A program made the position numbers and the translations under genes. From NCBI GenBank assembly GCA_902712845.1, contig LR743504.1, forward strand, positions 1,958,001 to 2,022,000: DNA of 64,000 nt. The letters are read 5' to 3'. Positions 7,152 to 21,829 of the stretch are shown here, piece after piece. This stretch comes from Methylobacterium bullatum. Lineage in GTDB: Bacteria > Pseudomonadota > Alphaproteobacteria > Rhizobiales > Beijerinckiaceae. A model generated the notes under the pieces. That model was not told where the DNA came from and did no database searches. It worked only from the letters and a program-made list of their open reading frames with translations. Numbering within the stretch: position 1 is the stretch's first letter; every line of letters starts with the position of its first letter.

Positions 7152-8164
7152 CTCAAGAGAGCGCCAAGGCGACAGTCGTCCTTCCTTTCTCCGATGCCCT
7201 CGGTGTGCTGCGCGCCACCGCGGAAGAGACGCGCCTGCGCATTCTCGCTTTGCTGATGCAGGGGGAATTGTCGGTCTCCGATCTCACCGACATCCTCGGC
7301 CAGTCGCAGCCGCGCATCTCGCGCCATCTCAAGCTTCTCGTCGAGGCGGGTCTGGTGGAGCGGCATCGCGAGGGGGCCTGGGCGTTCTTCCGGCTGATCG
7401 AGGCGAGGACGGGCCTGGTGGAGCCCCTGGTCGGCGGCCTCGACCGCTCGAGCCCGCCCCTGTCCGAGGATCGGGCCCGGTTGGAGGGCGTCCGGGCTCA
7501 GCGCGCGGATGCCGCGCAGAGCTTCTTCGCCCGCCTCGCCCCGAAATGGGACCAGCTCCGCTCCCTCCACGTGCCGGAGGCGATCGTGGAGGCGGCGGTG
7601 ATCGACGCCCTCGGATCGCGGCCCGTGCGGAGCCTGATCGATCTCGGCACCGGCACGGGGCGGATGCTCGGACTTCTCGCGCCCAGGGCCTCCCGCGCCA
7701 CGGGACTCGATTCGAGCCACGCCATGCTCTCCGTCGCCCGCGCCAATCTGGAGCGGGCCGGGTTGTCCGGCGTCGACCTGCGCCAGGGCGACATCCATGC
7801 GCCGCCCTTCGGCCGGGGCAGCTTCGACCTCGTGGTGGTGCATCAGGTGCTGCATTATCTCGACGATCCCGCCCGTGCGCTCCGCGAGGCGGCTCGGCTC
7901 GTGGCGCCCGGAGGCCGGCTTCTCGTGGTAGATTTCGCGCCGCACGATCTCGAATTCCTGCGCGAGGAGCAGGCCCATCGCCGCCTCGGCTTCGCCGCCG
8001 AGCAGGTGACGGGCTGGCTCGCCGATGTCGGGCTCGGCATGGTGGCGACACGGCATCTCGCCCCGGCCGACGAGAGCGGGCACCAGCTCACCGTGACCCT
8101 CTGGCTCGCCGCCTCGGCGGCCGAGCCGACCCTCGCTTCCGAGGCGGAGCGCGCGGTGGCCTGA
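7148..8164 (+). CDS. sahR: ArsR-type regulator fused to SAM methyltransferase domain (SahR-like)
   Basis: Protein of 338 residues. The N-terminal ArsR winged helix spans about 10-85 (ALGVLRATAEETRLRIL, then LTDILGQSQPRISRHLKLLVEAGLV as the recognition helix). The C-terminal class I SAM-methyltransferase domain spans about 130-320, with motif I LIDLGTGTGRMLGLL and post-motifs DLRQGDIH and FDLVVVHQVLHYLDDP. Alphaproteobacterial SahR proteins have this fusion; the methyltransferase fold is thought to sense S-adenosylhomocysteine. The gene sits directly before metF and carries the palindrome over its start. No ribosome site is seen before ATG 7148 or the alternative ATG 7124, so a leaderless transcript is possible. 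Function is inferred from architecture and context. Confidence 0.85.
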   Translation: MSQESAKATVVLPFSDALGVLRATAEETRLRILALLMQGELSVSDLTDILGQSQPRISRHLKLLVEAGLVERHREGAWAFFRLIEARTGLVEPLVGGLDRSSPPLSEDRARLEGVRAQRADAAQSFFARLAPKWDQLRSLHVPEAIVEAAVIDALGSRPVRSLIDLGTGTGRMLGLLAPRASRATGLDSSHAMLSVARANLERAGLSGVDLRQGDIHAPPFGRGSFDLVVVHQVLHYLDDPARALREAARLVAPGGRLLVVDFAPHDLEFLREEQAHRRLGFAAEQVTGWLADVGLGMVATRHLAPADESGHQLTVTLWLAASAAEPTLASEAERAVA

Positions 8165-8229
8165 CCGGCCGACGCCGAAACCCGTCTCGAATACACACGT
8201 CTGAACCGAAAGATCTTGAGGACGACCCG

Positions 8230-9150
8230 ATGCCCACCGCTTCCCATCACCGCGCCAGCCGCGACGGCTACCGTCCGATCCAGGTCTCCATCGAGTTCTT
8301 CCCGCCGAAGACCGACGAGATGGAGAAGGTCCTGTGGTCGTCGATCGAGCGGCTCGCCCCGCTCCAGCCGAAATTCGTCTCGGTGACCTATGGGGCCGGC
8401 GGCTCCACCCGCGAGCGCACCCACAACACCGTGGCGCGCATGATCAAGGAGACGAGCCTCAAGCCCGCCGCCCATCTCACCTGCGTGGACGCCACCCGCG
8501 AGGAGATCGACGAGGTCGTGCAATCCTATTGGGATGCCGGGGTGCGCCACATCGTGGCTCTGCGCGGAGACCCGCAGGACGGGGTCGGCACCGCCTATCG
8601 TCCGCATCCCGGCGGCTATGCCAGGACCAGCGATCTGGTGGCCGGCATCAAGCGGATCGGCGACTTCAAGGTCTCGGTCTCGGCCTATCCGGAGAAACAT
8701 CCCGAGGCCGCCACGCTCGACGCCGATATCGACGCGCTGAAGGCCAAGGTCGATGCAGGCGCCGATCAGGCGATCACGCAGTTCTTCTTCGAGAACGAGG
8801 TCTATCTCCGCTACGTCGACAAGGTCCGCGCGGCCGGGATCGACATCCCGATCATCCCCGGCATCCTGCCGGTACAGAACTTCAAGCAATCGGCCAATTT
8901 CGCCCGCCGCACCGGCGCCTCGGTGCCGTATTGGCTGGCCGCCCGGTTCGAGGGGCTGGACAACGACGTCGACACCCGTCGGCTGATCGCGGCGGCGGTG
9001 GCGGCCGAGCAGGTGCTCGATCTGGTGGACGAGGGGGTCAACGACTTCCATTTCTACTCGATGAACCGCTCCGACCTCGTCTATGCGATCTGCCATCTCC
9101 TCGGCCTGCGCGCGCAAGCGCCGAAGGTGGCGGCGGCGAAGGCGGCCTGA
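8230..9150 (+). CDS. metF: Methylenetetrahydrofolate reductase MetF
   Basis: Protein of 306 residues, the usual bacterial length. It is a TIM-barrel flavoprotein that reduces 5,10-methylene-THF to 5-methyl-THF, the methyl donor used by MetH next door. Family motifs are visible: VSIEFFPPKT near the N-terminus, FVSVTYGAGGSTRERT, HLTCVD, ALRGDPQD, and QAITQFFFENEVY. TTGAGGA lies 8 bases before the ATG. It is 65 bases after sahR, so it is probably co-transcribed and under SahR control. The next gene, metH, is separated by a palindromic repeat. Confidence 0.97.
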   Translation: MPTASHHRASRDGYRPIQVSIEFFPPKTDEMEKVLWSSIERLAPLQPKFVSVTYGAGGSTRERTHNTVARMIKETSLKPAAHLTCVDATREEIDEVVQSYWDAGVRHIVALRGDPQDGVGTAYRPHPGGYARTSDLVAGIKRIGDFKVSVSAYPEKHPEAATLDADIDALKAKVDAGADQAITQFFFENEVYLRYVDKVRAAGIDIPIIPGILPVQNFKQSANFARRTGASVPYWLAARFEGLDNDVDTRRLIAAAVAAEQVLDLVDEGVNDFHFYSMNRSDLVYAICHLLGLRAQAPKVAAAKAA

Positions 9151-9178
9151 ATCAAGAACGCGCGCTCCAACCCTCGGA

Positions 9179-9292
9179 CCTCATCCTGAGGTGCCCGCAT
9201 AAGCGGGCCTCGAAGGAGGGATCCAGATCGCGCAACGAGACCTGGAGGCCTCCTTCGAGGCCTTCGCTACGCTCCGGCACCTCAGGATGAGG
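9179..9292. repeat. Large palindromic repeat, family A, copy 2
   Basis: Same outer arms as copy 1 (CCTCATCCTGAGG and CCTCAGGATGAGG) with inner GCCTCGAAGGAGG and GCCTCCTTCGAGGC. It fills most of the metF-metH spacer and ends 36 bases before the metH ATG, so it would be transcribed as a stable hairpin in the metH leader if the genes form one operon. Confidence 0.88.
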
Positions 9293-9328
9293 TGGATTGG
9301 TGGGACTTCGCGTCTCCAAGGATACGAC

Positions 9329-13081
<3,753 letters not shown>

Positions 13082-13195
13082 GGTACGCGATTCGGTGGAA
13101 TGGAGCGCGGGTGTGTCCTGGCGAGGCTTGACCGTCGGACCGCCCGCGCTTCAATGCGATCCCTTGTTCGATGGCCTGAGCGGAGCGCGACCACG

Positions 13196-13630
13196 TTGAA
13201 CCGGACCACCGGAATTCTGGCCGTCGCGGCCACGCTCGCCCTCGGGGTCTCGGGCTGCACCGGTTTCTCCTACCTGTCGAAGAATTACGCCACCGTGGGC
13301 GTCCAGGTGGTGACCATCGGCTGCAAGGACCCGTATTCCGTCTACGACCAGCGCCGCGTGAACAAGATGCTCGTCGTCTCCGATGGCGTGCGGGAAATCG
13401 TCGGCTGCGGCATCGACGAGCGCTACGACGGGCAGGGCGGCCCGGCGGAGACCCGAGCCAAGCGGTTGCGCGAGGCGGCGCGGACCTTCCTCGACGAGAC
13501 GGCCCGCGAGAATTGCAAGATCACCGGGGAAGCCATCTTCTCCGACCTGCAGACCGAGTTCTCCTACATCTGCAAGCCGACGCCCGAAGAGCGCGGCTTG
13601 AAGGTGCCCAGACTCCCTGGTCGCGGCTGA
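13196..13630 (+). CDS. Small putative lipoprotein
   Basis: With the TTG at 13196 the protein is 144 residues and begins with a compact lipoprotein signal: basic start, hydrophobic ILAVAATLALGV, then lipobox GVSGC. GCGGAG lies about 11 bases upstream. An in-frame ATG at 13154 would add 14 residues but has no evident ribosome site. The mature part has several cysteines (IGCKDPY, VGCGIDERY, RENCKIT, YICKP), suggesting disulphides in the periplasm. I recognise no named domain. It follows metH by about 115 bases but is unlikely to be functionally linked. Confidence 0.7.
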   Translation: MNRTTGILAVAATLALGVSGCTGFSYLSKNYATVGVQVVTIGCKDPYSVYDQRRVNKMLVVSDGVREIVGCGIDERYDGQGGPAETRAKRLREAARTFLDETARENCKITGEAIFSDLQTEFSYICKPTPEERGLKVPRLPGRG

Positions 13631-13648
13631 CCAGCCTGATCTGACGCA

Positions 13649-13870
13649 TCAGTCCGCGTTCGCCGAGGGCGGACGCGGAAAAGTCCGCTCCGCGGCATCG
13701 CCCGATGCCGCGAGCAGGGCGCGGGCGAGGTCGCGCGCCTCCCGCCGGTCGAGGGCGAGAATGGCGGTGAAGGGCGTCCCGGACAGGTCCGCGAGGCCGA
13801 GTTCGAGCCGCACACCGTCCGGCAATGCGGCGACGGCGAGACTCCAATCCCGTTCCTGCTGCCCGTTCAT
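13649..13870 (-). CDS. Small conserved-looking hypothetical protein
   Basis: From the ATG at 13870, with GGGAGTGGGG upstream, the protein is 73 residues: MNGQQERDWSLAVAALPDG, then a beta-rich hydrophobic core (VRLELGLADLSGTPFTAILALD) and a helical RREARDLARALLAAS. There is no signal peptide or membrane segment. It converges with the lipoprotein gene, leaving 18 bases between stops. Function unknown; the good ribosome site and GC-rich third positions support it as real. Confidence 0.5.
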   Translation of the reverse strand: MNGQQERDWSLAVAALPDGVRLELGLADLSGTPFTAILALDRREARDLARALLAASGDAAERTFPRPPSANAD

Positions 13871-14127
13871 GTGCCCCACTCCCGTTCGGCTCGCGGCATC
13901 GGCCCGGGGATGGGCTGCGATCCATCGGACGCCGCCGATGACGCGATGCCTGAAACCGCGCATGGAATGACCGATTGCGGCCCGCAGGGCCAGAGGGGAA
14001 GCGCCGCCCGCGCAACTCTCTCGGCCGCGAGCGATTGACGGGCGGCGGCGGAACGGTGTTTCTCCGCCCGCGAAACGGCCGGATCGCCGGCCGGGCAGCC
14101 ATCGTCCAGCAACAAGGAAACGCCCCC

Positions 14128-14667
14128 ATGTCCGAGATCTGGTTCCGCACCGGAGAGGCCACCGTGCTCGCCGCCGATGGCCAGTACACCGACGCGATGC
14201 CGGAGGTGCTGATCGGCTCCACCCGCGGCCCGGTGGGCCAGGCCTTCGCCGGCATGATGGGGCAGGTCCAGGGCCATACCCGCATGTTCGTGGTGCGCGA
14301 CCTCAACCAGCTCGTGCGCCCCTCCACCATGATGACCACCAAGGCGACGATCCACACGGTGGAATACGTCAACCTCCTCGGTGGTGTCGTTCAGGCCGCC
14401 ACGGGCGACGCCATCGTCGATTGCGTGATCGAGGGCATCCTGCCGAAGGACGGGCTCGACGACCTGTGCATGATCATCATGATCTGGCTCGACCCGCGCT
14501 GCGCCGAGGATGCCAATCTCGACCAGAAGGACCTCTACCGCACCAATTACGAGGCGACGAAGCTCGCCATCGCCCGCGCCATCAAGGGCGAGCCGACCAT
14601 CGACGAGCTCATCGCCAACCGCAAGACGGTGAAGCACTACGCGCTCGAGGACATCGTCGAGTATTGA
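14128..14667 (+). CDS. Formaldehyde-activating enzyme (Fae) family paralogue
   Basis: Protein of 179 residues; classical Fae is about 170. Similarity to Fae is clear in TGEATV, LIGSTRGPVGQAFAGMM, the conserved stretch IVDCVIEGILPKDGLDDL and the C-terminal NYEATKLAIARAIKGEP. Fae condenses formaldehyde with tetrahydromethanopterin in methylotrophs. Against Fae as I recall it (HIDLIIGPRG), the catalytic histidine position is methionine here (MPEVLIGSTRG). It may therefore not catalyse the same reaction, and could be one of the Fae2/Fae3-type paralogues with binding or sensory roles. GGAAA precedes the ATG. It is monocistronic, followed by a hairpin. It is the main clue that the organism is a methylotroph. 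Confidence 0.82.
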   Translation: MSEIWFRTGEATVLAADGQYTDAMPEVLIGSTRGPVGQAFAGMMGQVQGHTRMFVVRDLNQLVRPSTMMTTKATIHTVEYVNLLGGVVQAATGDAIVDCVIEGILPKDGLDDLCMIIMIWLDPRCAEDANLDQKDLYRTNYEATKLAIARAIKGEPTIDELIANRKTVKHYALEDIVEY

Positions 14668-14680
14668 GGGTCCGGAGAAC

Positions 14681-14720
14681 CCGCGGGTGGAGGGATGCGC
14701 GGGCGCTCCTCCACCCGTGG
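14681..14720. terminator. Hairpin after the Fae paralogue
   Basis: Arms CCGCGGGTGGAGG and CCTCCACCCGTGG pair over 13 bases with one G-U-type mismatch and a 14-base loop. It starts 14 bases after the stop of the Fae paralogue. It lacks a T-run, so it could be a Rho-assisted terminator or an RNA-stabilising hairpin. Confidence 0.4.
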
Positions 14721-14768
14721 ACCATCCCTAACCGAAAAAAGCGGCCGGCATGGCGGGGATCGCCGCCC

Positions 14769-17174
<2,406 letters not shown>

Positions 17175-17365
17175 GACAAGTCCCCGCAGCTATGGATGAG
17201 TCGTTCCTCGGCGTGGAGTGAGTCACGCTTCGAATCGTATCCAATTCAGCATTTCCACAGCCAACTTGTCCACGAAATTCTTAGGCGAGCGCTTGACTCC
17301 CGGCTCGGTGTGACAATCGGATTCGGAGAATCGATAGTTCGAATTTGACCTTATTTTAGAAAGCG

Positions 17366-20008
17366 TTAACCATTCCCGAGCGTCCGGCCGAGGATATCGG
17401 CCACGTCACGGGAAAGCCCCCCGGCGGAGGCGAATTCGCCAAGCGTGACCGTGGCTTGAGTCCGCCGTCCGGATTCCAACATTTTCCACGATCCGAACGC
17501 GGTCAGAAGCCGCGCGGCGAGCTGTGGATTCGTCCCGTCGATGGTCCGGATGGCGTGCGCCATCAATCTGAAGCCCGCTCCGTCGGGTCGGGCGAACTGG
17601 GTCGGGTTCGCCATGGCGAAGGTTCCGAGAAGCGCGCGCACCCGGTTCGGGTTGGTGATGGCGAAAGCCGGATGGCCCTGAAGCGCCGCGACGCGGGCGA
17701 TGGTGCCATCCTCCGGGATCATCGCCTGAAGGGCGAACCACTTGTCGAGGACCAGCGGCTCGTCGGCATAACGGGCGCCGAAGGCATCGAGGGCCGCCTC
17801 CCTCGCTGAGCCAGGGATCGCCGCCAGGGTCGAGAGGGCCGCCAGCCGGTCGGTCATGGTGGCGGCCTCGGCGAATTGGGTGGCGGCGAGTTCGCCGCCC
17901 CGGGTTTCGTCCGCCGCGGCGATGAAGTCGAGGGCGGTGTTGCGCAGTGCCCGGCGCCCGGCCGAGGCCGCATCGGGGCTGAAGGCCGCGCCCGTCGCGT
18001 CGGTCATGGCGGTGTGGAGGGAGTGCAGTCGTCGTCCGAGACCCTGCCCGATCTGGCGCCGCAGGGTTCGCCGGGCGCGGTGGACCGCATCGGGATCGAC
18101 GTCGCCGCCGAGCTCGCTGGCGACGTCGCCCTCGCTCGGCAGACCGAGGACGAGGGCGGCGAAGGCCGGATCGCTGAGGGCTTCGGCATCGAGGAAGGTG
18201 GCGAGAGCCTCGACGAAGGCCCGCGCGTCCGGTCCCGCATCCTCTGCCGGCGGTGCACCGGCCCTCGTCCGTTCGACGATCAGGCGCATGGCGACGCTCT
18301 GGGCCGCCTGCCAGCGGTTGAACGCGTCGGTGTCGCGGGCGAGCAGCCGCAGGCGGTCGGCATCGCTCGATGCCGTCTCGATCCGGACCGGGGCGGAGAA
18401 GCCCCGCAACAGGGAGGGCACCGGCCTCTCGTCAACCCCTGAGAACAGGATCTCGTCAGAGGCGCGGTCGAGGACGAACACACCCTCGCTCACGCGCTCG
18501 CAGGACGCTGCAACGGGACCACCCTCGCCGACGAGGCCGAGGGCGATGGGAATGACGAGGGGCGGGCTGTCCTCGGAGCCGGCCAGGCGCTGGTGGAAGC
18601 GCAGGCGATAGGTCCGCGCCGCGGCGTCGTAATCCCCCTCAACGCCCACCGCCGGCGTTCCCGGCCGCTCGTACCACCGCGCGAAAGCCGACAGGTCGCG
18701 CCCGGTCTCGGCGGCGAAGGCGTCGAGGAAATCCTCCACCGTGGCGGCCCGCCCGTCGTTCTCGGCGAAGTAGCGGTCCATCCCGGCGCGGAAGGCGGCG
18801 GCGCCGATCAGGCTGCGCAGCATCCGCACGATCTCCGCGCCCTTCTCGTAGACGGTGGCCGTGTAGAAGTTATTGATCTCGGCATAGGCCCGGGGCCGGA
18901 CCGGATGGGCCAGCGGCCCGGCATCCTCCGGGAACTGGCGGGCGCGCAGCGTCCTGACCTCGCCGATGCGATGGACCGCGCGCGAGCGCATGTCGGATGA
19001 GAATTCCTGGTCGCGGAAGACCGTGAGGCCCTCCTTCAGGCAGAGCTGGAACCAGTCGCGGCAGGTGACGCGGTTGCCCGACCAATTGTGGAAATACTCG
19101 TGGGCGATGATCCGCTCGATCGCCTCGTAATCGGCATCGGTGGCGGTGTCGGGCGAGGCGAGGACGTATTTGTCGTTGAAGATGTTGAGGCCCTTGTTCT
19201 CCATGGCGCCCATGTTGAAATCGGACACCGCCACGACGTTGAAGACGTCGAGATCGTAGGCGCGGCCGAACGCCTCCTCGTCCCAGGTCATCGAGCGGGC
19301 GATGGCGTCGAGGGCATAGGCGGCCCGGTCCGACTTGCCCGGCTCCACGTAGACGGAGAGGGAAACGGGGCGGCCATCCATCGTAGTGAACTCAGCGGAC
19401 ACCCGGTCGAGGCGGCCGCCGACGAGGGCGAAGAGATAAGCGGGCTTCGGGTGCGGATCGTGCCAGATCGCATAATGCCGGCCCGGGCCGGCAGGCCCAG
19501 CTTCCGTCGGGTTGCCGTTGCCGAGAAGGACCGGCGCTTCGTCGGCATCGGCCTCGATCCGCGTCGTATAAACCGACATCACGTCGGGCCGGTCGAGGAA
19601 GTAGGTGATCCGGCGGAAGCCATCCGCCTCACACTGGGTGCAGTAGACGCCGCTCGACCGGTAGAGGCCCATGAGCTTGGTGTTGGCGGTCGGGTCGACC
19701 TGCGTCTCGATCGTCAGCGTAAAGGGCTTTCGCGGCGGCTCATGCACCGTCAGGGCCGAGGCGGTGGCGGAATAGGCCGCCGGATCGAGGGTTTCGCCGT
19801 CGAGCGACAGCCGCGTCAGCGCGAGATCGTCACCGTCCAGGACCAGGGGGGCGTCGGGGCGTCCGTCCGGATTCGGGCGCAGGGCCAGGGTCGCGACGAT
19901 CCTGGTCTCACGGGGATGGAGCCGAACGTCGAGGGCCACCGTGTCGATGAGGTGGTCGCTCGGCCGGTAATCCTCGAGACGGATCAGGGTCGGGCTTTCG
20001 GTGCGCAT
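17366..20008 (-). CDS. pepN: Aminopeptidase N (M1 zinc metallopeptidase)
   Basis: Protein of 880 residues, close to E. coli PepN. The substrate-anchoring motif GAMEN precedes the zinc site HEYFHNW (His303, Glu304, His307), with the third ligand Glu326 in LKEGLTVFRD. The N-terminal beta domain has TYFLDRPDVMSVYTTRIEAD, and the C-terminal half is the helical domain. It removes N-terminal residues from peptides in the cytoplasm; there is no signal peptide. Start ATG at 20008, divergent from the glyoxalase gene. Confidence 0.96.
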   Translation of the reverse strand: MRTESPTLIRLEDYRPSDHLIDTVALDVRLHPRETRIVATLALRPNPDGRPDAPLVLDGDDLALTRLSLDGETLDPAAYSATASALTVHEPPRKPFTLTIETQVDPTANTKLMGLYRSSGVYCTQCEADGFRRITYFLDRPDVMSVYTTRIEADADEAPVLLGNGNPTEAGPAGPGRHYAIWHDPHPKPAYLFALVGGRLDRVSAEFTTMDGRPVSLSVYVEPGKSDRAAYALDAIARSMTWDEEAFGRAYDLDVFNVVAVSDFNMGAMENKGLNIFNDKYVLASPDTATDADYEAIERIIAHEYFHNWSGNRVTCRDWFQLCLKEGLTVFRDQEFSSDMRSRAVHRIGEVRTLRARQFPEDAGPLAHPVRPRAYAEINNFYTATVYEKGAEIVRMLRSLIGAAAFRAGMDRYFAENDGRAATVEDFLDAFAAETGRDLSAFARWYERPGTPAVGVEGDYDAAARTYRLRFHQRLAGSEDSPPLVIPIALGLVGEGGPVAASCERVSEGVFVLDRASDEILFSGVDERPVPSLLRGFSAPVRIETASSDADRLRLLARDTDAFNRWQAAQSVAMRLIVERTRAGAPPAEDAGPDARAFVEALATFLDAEALSDPAFAALVLGLPSEGDVASELGGDVDPDAVHRARRTLRRQIGQGLGRRLHSLHTAMTDATGAAFSPDAASAGRRALRNTALDFIAAADETRGGELAATQFAEAATMTDRLAALSTLAAIPGSAREAALDAFGARYADEPLVLDKWFALQAMIPEDGTIARVAALQGHPAFAITNPNRVRALLGTFAMANPTQFARPDGAGFRLMAHAIRTIDGTNPQLAARLLTAFGSWKMLESGRRTQATVTLGEFASAGGLSRDVADILGRTLGNG

Positions 20009-20175
20009 GCGGTTGGTCCTGATCGGGAGCGAGGATTAAGAACGGCTCCGCGTCGTCGGCCCGCTCGGCTTCCGCCCTCGATGTATGAGGCGGCGGGAGC
20101 GTCGGGGGCATCGCGGCGTTGACGACCGGCATAGCCGGGCCACATAGGCGGCATCAACCGGAGACGACCCAGCCC

Positions 20176-20616
20176 ATGGAATACCTGCACACGATGGTCC
20201 GCGTGGCGGATCTCGACAAGGCGCTCGCCTTCTACGTGGACACGTTCGGCCTGCGCGAGACCCGCCGGGTTGAGAACGAGAAGGGCCGCTTCACCCTCGT
20301 CTTCCTCGCGGCTCCCGGCGATTACGACACGGCCCTGGAGACGAAGGCGCCCCAGGTGGAGCTCACCTACAATTGGGATCCGGAGACCTATTCCGGCGGG
20401 CGCAATTTCGGTCACCTCGCCTATCAGGTGGACGACATCTACGCCTTCTGCGCGCGCCTGCAGGACAAGGGCGTGACCATCAACCGGCCGCCGCGCGACG
20501 GCTACATGGCCTTCGTGAAGTCGCCGGACGGGATCTCCATCGAGATCCTGCAGAAGGGCGAGGCGAAGGCGCCGCAGGAACCGTGGGCCTCCATGGAAAA
20601 TACCGGCTCCTGGTAG
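20176..20616 (+). CDS. gloA: Lactoylglutathione lyase (glyoxalase I)
   Basis: Protein of 146 residues with two VOC beta-alpha-beta modules: MEYLHTMVRVADLDKALAFYVDTFG and FGHLAYQVDDIYAFC. The metal ligands expected of glyoxalase I are present: His in LHTMVRV, Glu in VELTYNW, His in FGHLAY and Glu in ISIEILQ. It converts the glutathione-methylglyoxal hemithioacetal to S-lactoylglutathione. Start ATG at 20176; the frame is open further upstream but without a plausible start signal. Divergent from pepN. Confidence 0.93.
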   Translation: MEYLHTMVRVADLDKALAFYVDTFGLRETRRVENEKGRFTLVFLAAPGDYDTALETKAPQVELTYNWDPETYSGGRNFGHLAYQVDDIYAFCARLQDKGVTINRPPRDGYMAFVKSPDGISIEILQKGEAKAPQEPWASMENTGSW

Positions 20617-20662
20617 GGCCGGCGGGTCGGGGCGCGCGTCATCGCGCGCCCCGCATTCGACG

Positions 20663-20839
20663 CTATGCGCCGCCCGCTTCGCTGGCCGGCGTGATGCCGA
20701 GTTCGGCGAGCTTGGCCGAGACGGCTTCGATCGGCCGCTTGAGCTTCAGGCTGATGATGGAGACCGGCACGCGCTCGCGTGCCAGCGTCCGGAGTTCGGA
20801 TACGTTTTCGAGCGTCCAGGCCGAATCGCTCGTTGCCAT
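20663..20839 (-). CDS. 58-residue helical protein with strong ribosome site
   Basis: The ATG at 20839 is preceded by a near-perfect Shine-Dalgarno sequence (AGGAGGTGACC), which fixes the start. The protein reads MATSDSAWTLENVSELRTLA, then VSIISLKLKRPIEAVSAKLAELG, so it has two or three helices resembling a small homeodomain/SANT-like helix-turn-helix (KLKRPIEAVSAKL as the possible recognition helix). It is probably well translated. I know no named family. It converges with gloA. Confidence 0.7.
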   Translation of the reverse strand: MATSDSAWTLENVSELRTLARERVPVSIISLKLKRPIEAVSAKLAELGITPASEAGGA

Positions 20840-21003
20840 GGTCACCTCCTCACGTGGGCGGGCCGCCGCGACGGGCATGGCCCATCGGATGAGCTAGGGC
20901 CGCGTGGATCGTCGAACAAGCCGCCGAACAAAATCCCGCCATGGCGCCCGGATGGGCATCCGGCTCCTTGACCTCGGGTGCGATGGCGGCGCACATCCGC
21001 GCC

Positions 21004-21399
<396 letters not shown>

Positions 21400-21464
21400 G
21401 CTTCCCGCCCGCGCCGCGACAGCGCTCGGCGAGCTTCCCGGCCCCCATCGAATACGCTGCATAA

Positions 21465-21488
21465 AACCGACGAAACTTACCGTCGGTT
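21465..21488. promoter_or_regulatory. Inverted repeat AACCGACG-N8-CGTCGGTT upstream of the dcw genes
   Basis: A perfect 8-bp inverted repeat with an 8-base spacer, in an AT-richer patch about 340 bases before rsmH. It lies in the 430-base gap between rnpB and rsmH, where I see no mraZ and no other credible gene. It may be an operator or part of the dcw promoter; TTGACG occurs at 21540. Not identified. Confidence 0.3.
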
Positions 21489-21829
21489 AACCTTGCTGAG
21501 GTCTGATCGGTCTCGACGGAGCCCATGCGGGTCCGCGCGTTGACGGTGCTCAGAGGCTCATGTTACCCGGAATCACTTCGTCAACGGCGATTTTGGGAAC
21601 GGCGGACGCGCAGGGCGCTCGCCAGGGGCGAAGTGCGGGTCGCGTCCGCGACGTCTCATCTTCCTTTGCCGTTCCGTCTCTTCCGGCCGCCTCGGAGCGG
21701 TCGATGCCCGCCGCAGGGACGCATGCGTCACATCCTTTCTTCCGTCGCCGTCGGGCGTCCTCGACCCGTTCCGATTCGGCGCGTTTCGCCCCGGCCCGTC
21801 CCGAATTTCGCCATCGGCCGGGTCGCGGC

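Noticed and set aside
17345..17375. CtrA-like TTAG...TTAA near the pepN stop
   Set aside because: Spacer is 6 bases, and the second TTAA is formed by the pepN stop codon.
21477..21490. CtrA box upstream of rsmH (TTAC...TTAA)
   Set aside because: The spacer is 6 bases, not the required 7; the sequence is better described as part of the AACCGACG/CGTCGGTT inverted repeat.
21560..21829. N-terminal extension of rsmH of about 90 residues
   Set aside because: The extension is Arg/Ser/Pro-rich, unlike RsmH proteins, and the ATG at 21830 gives the standard N-terminus.
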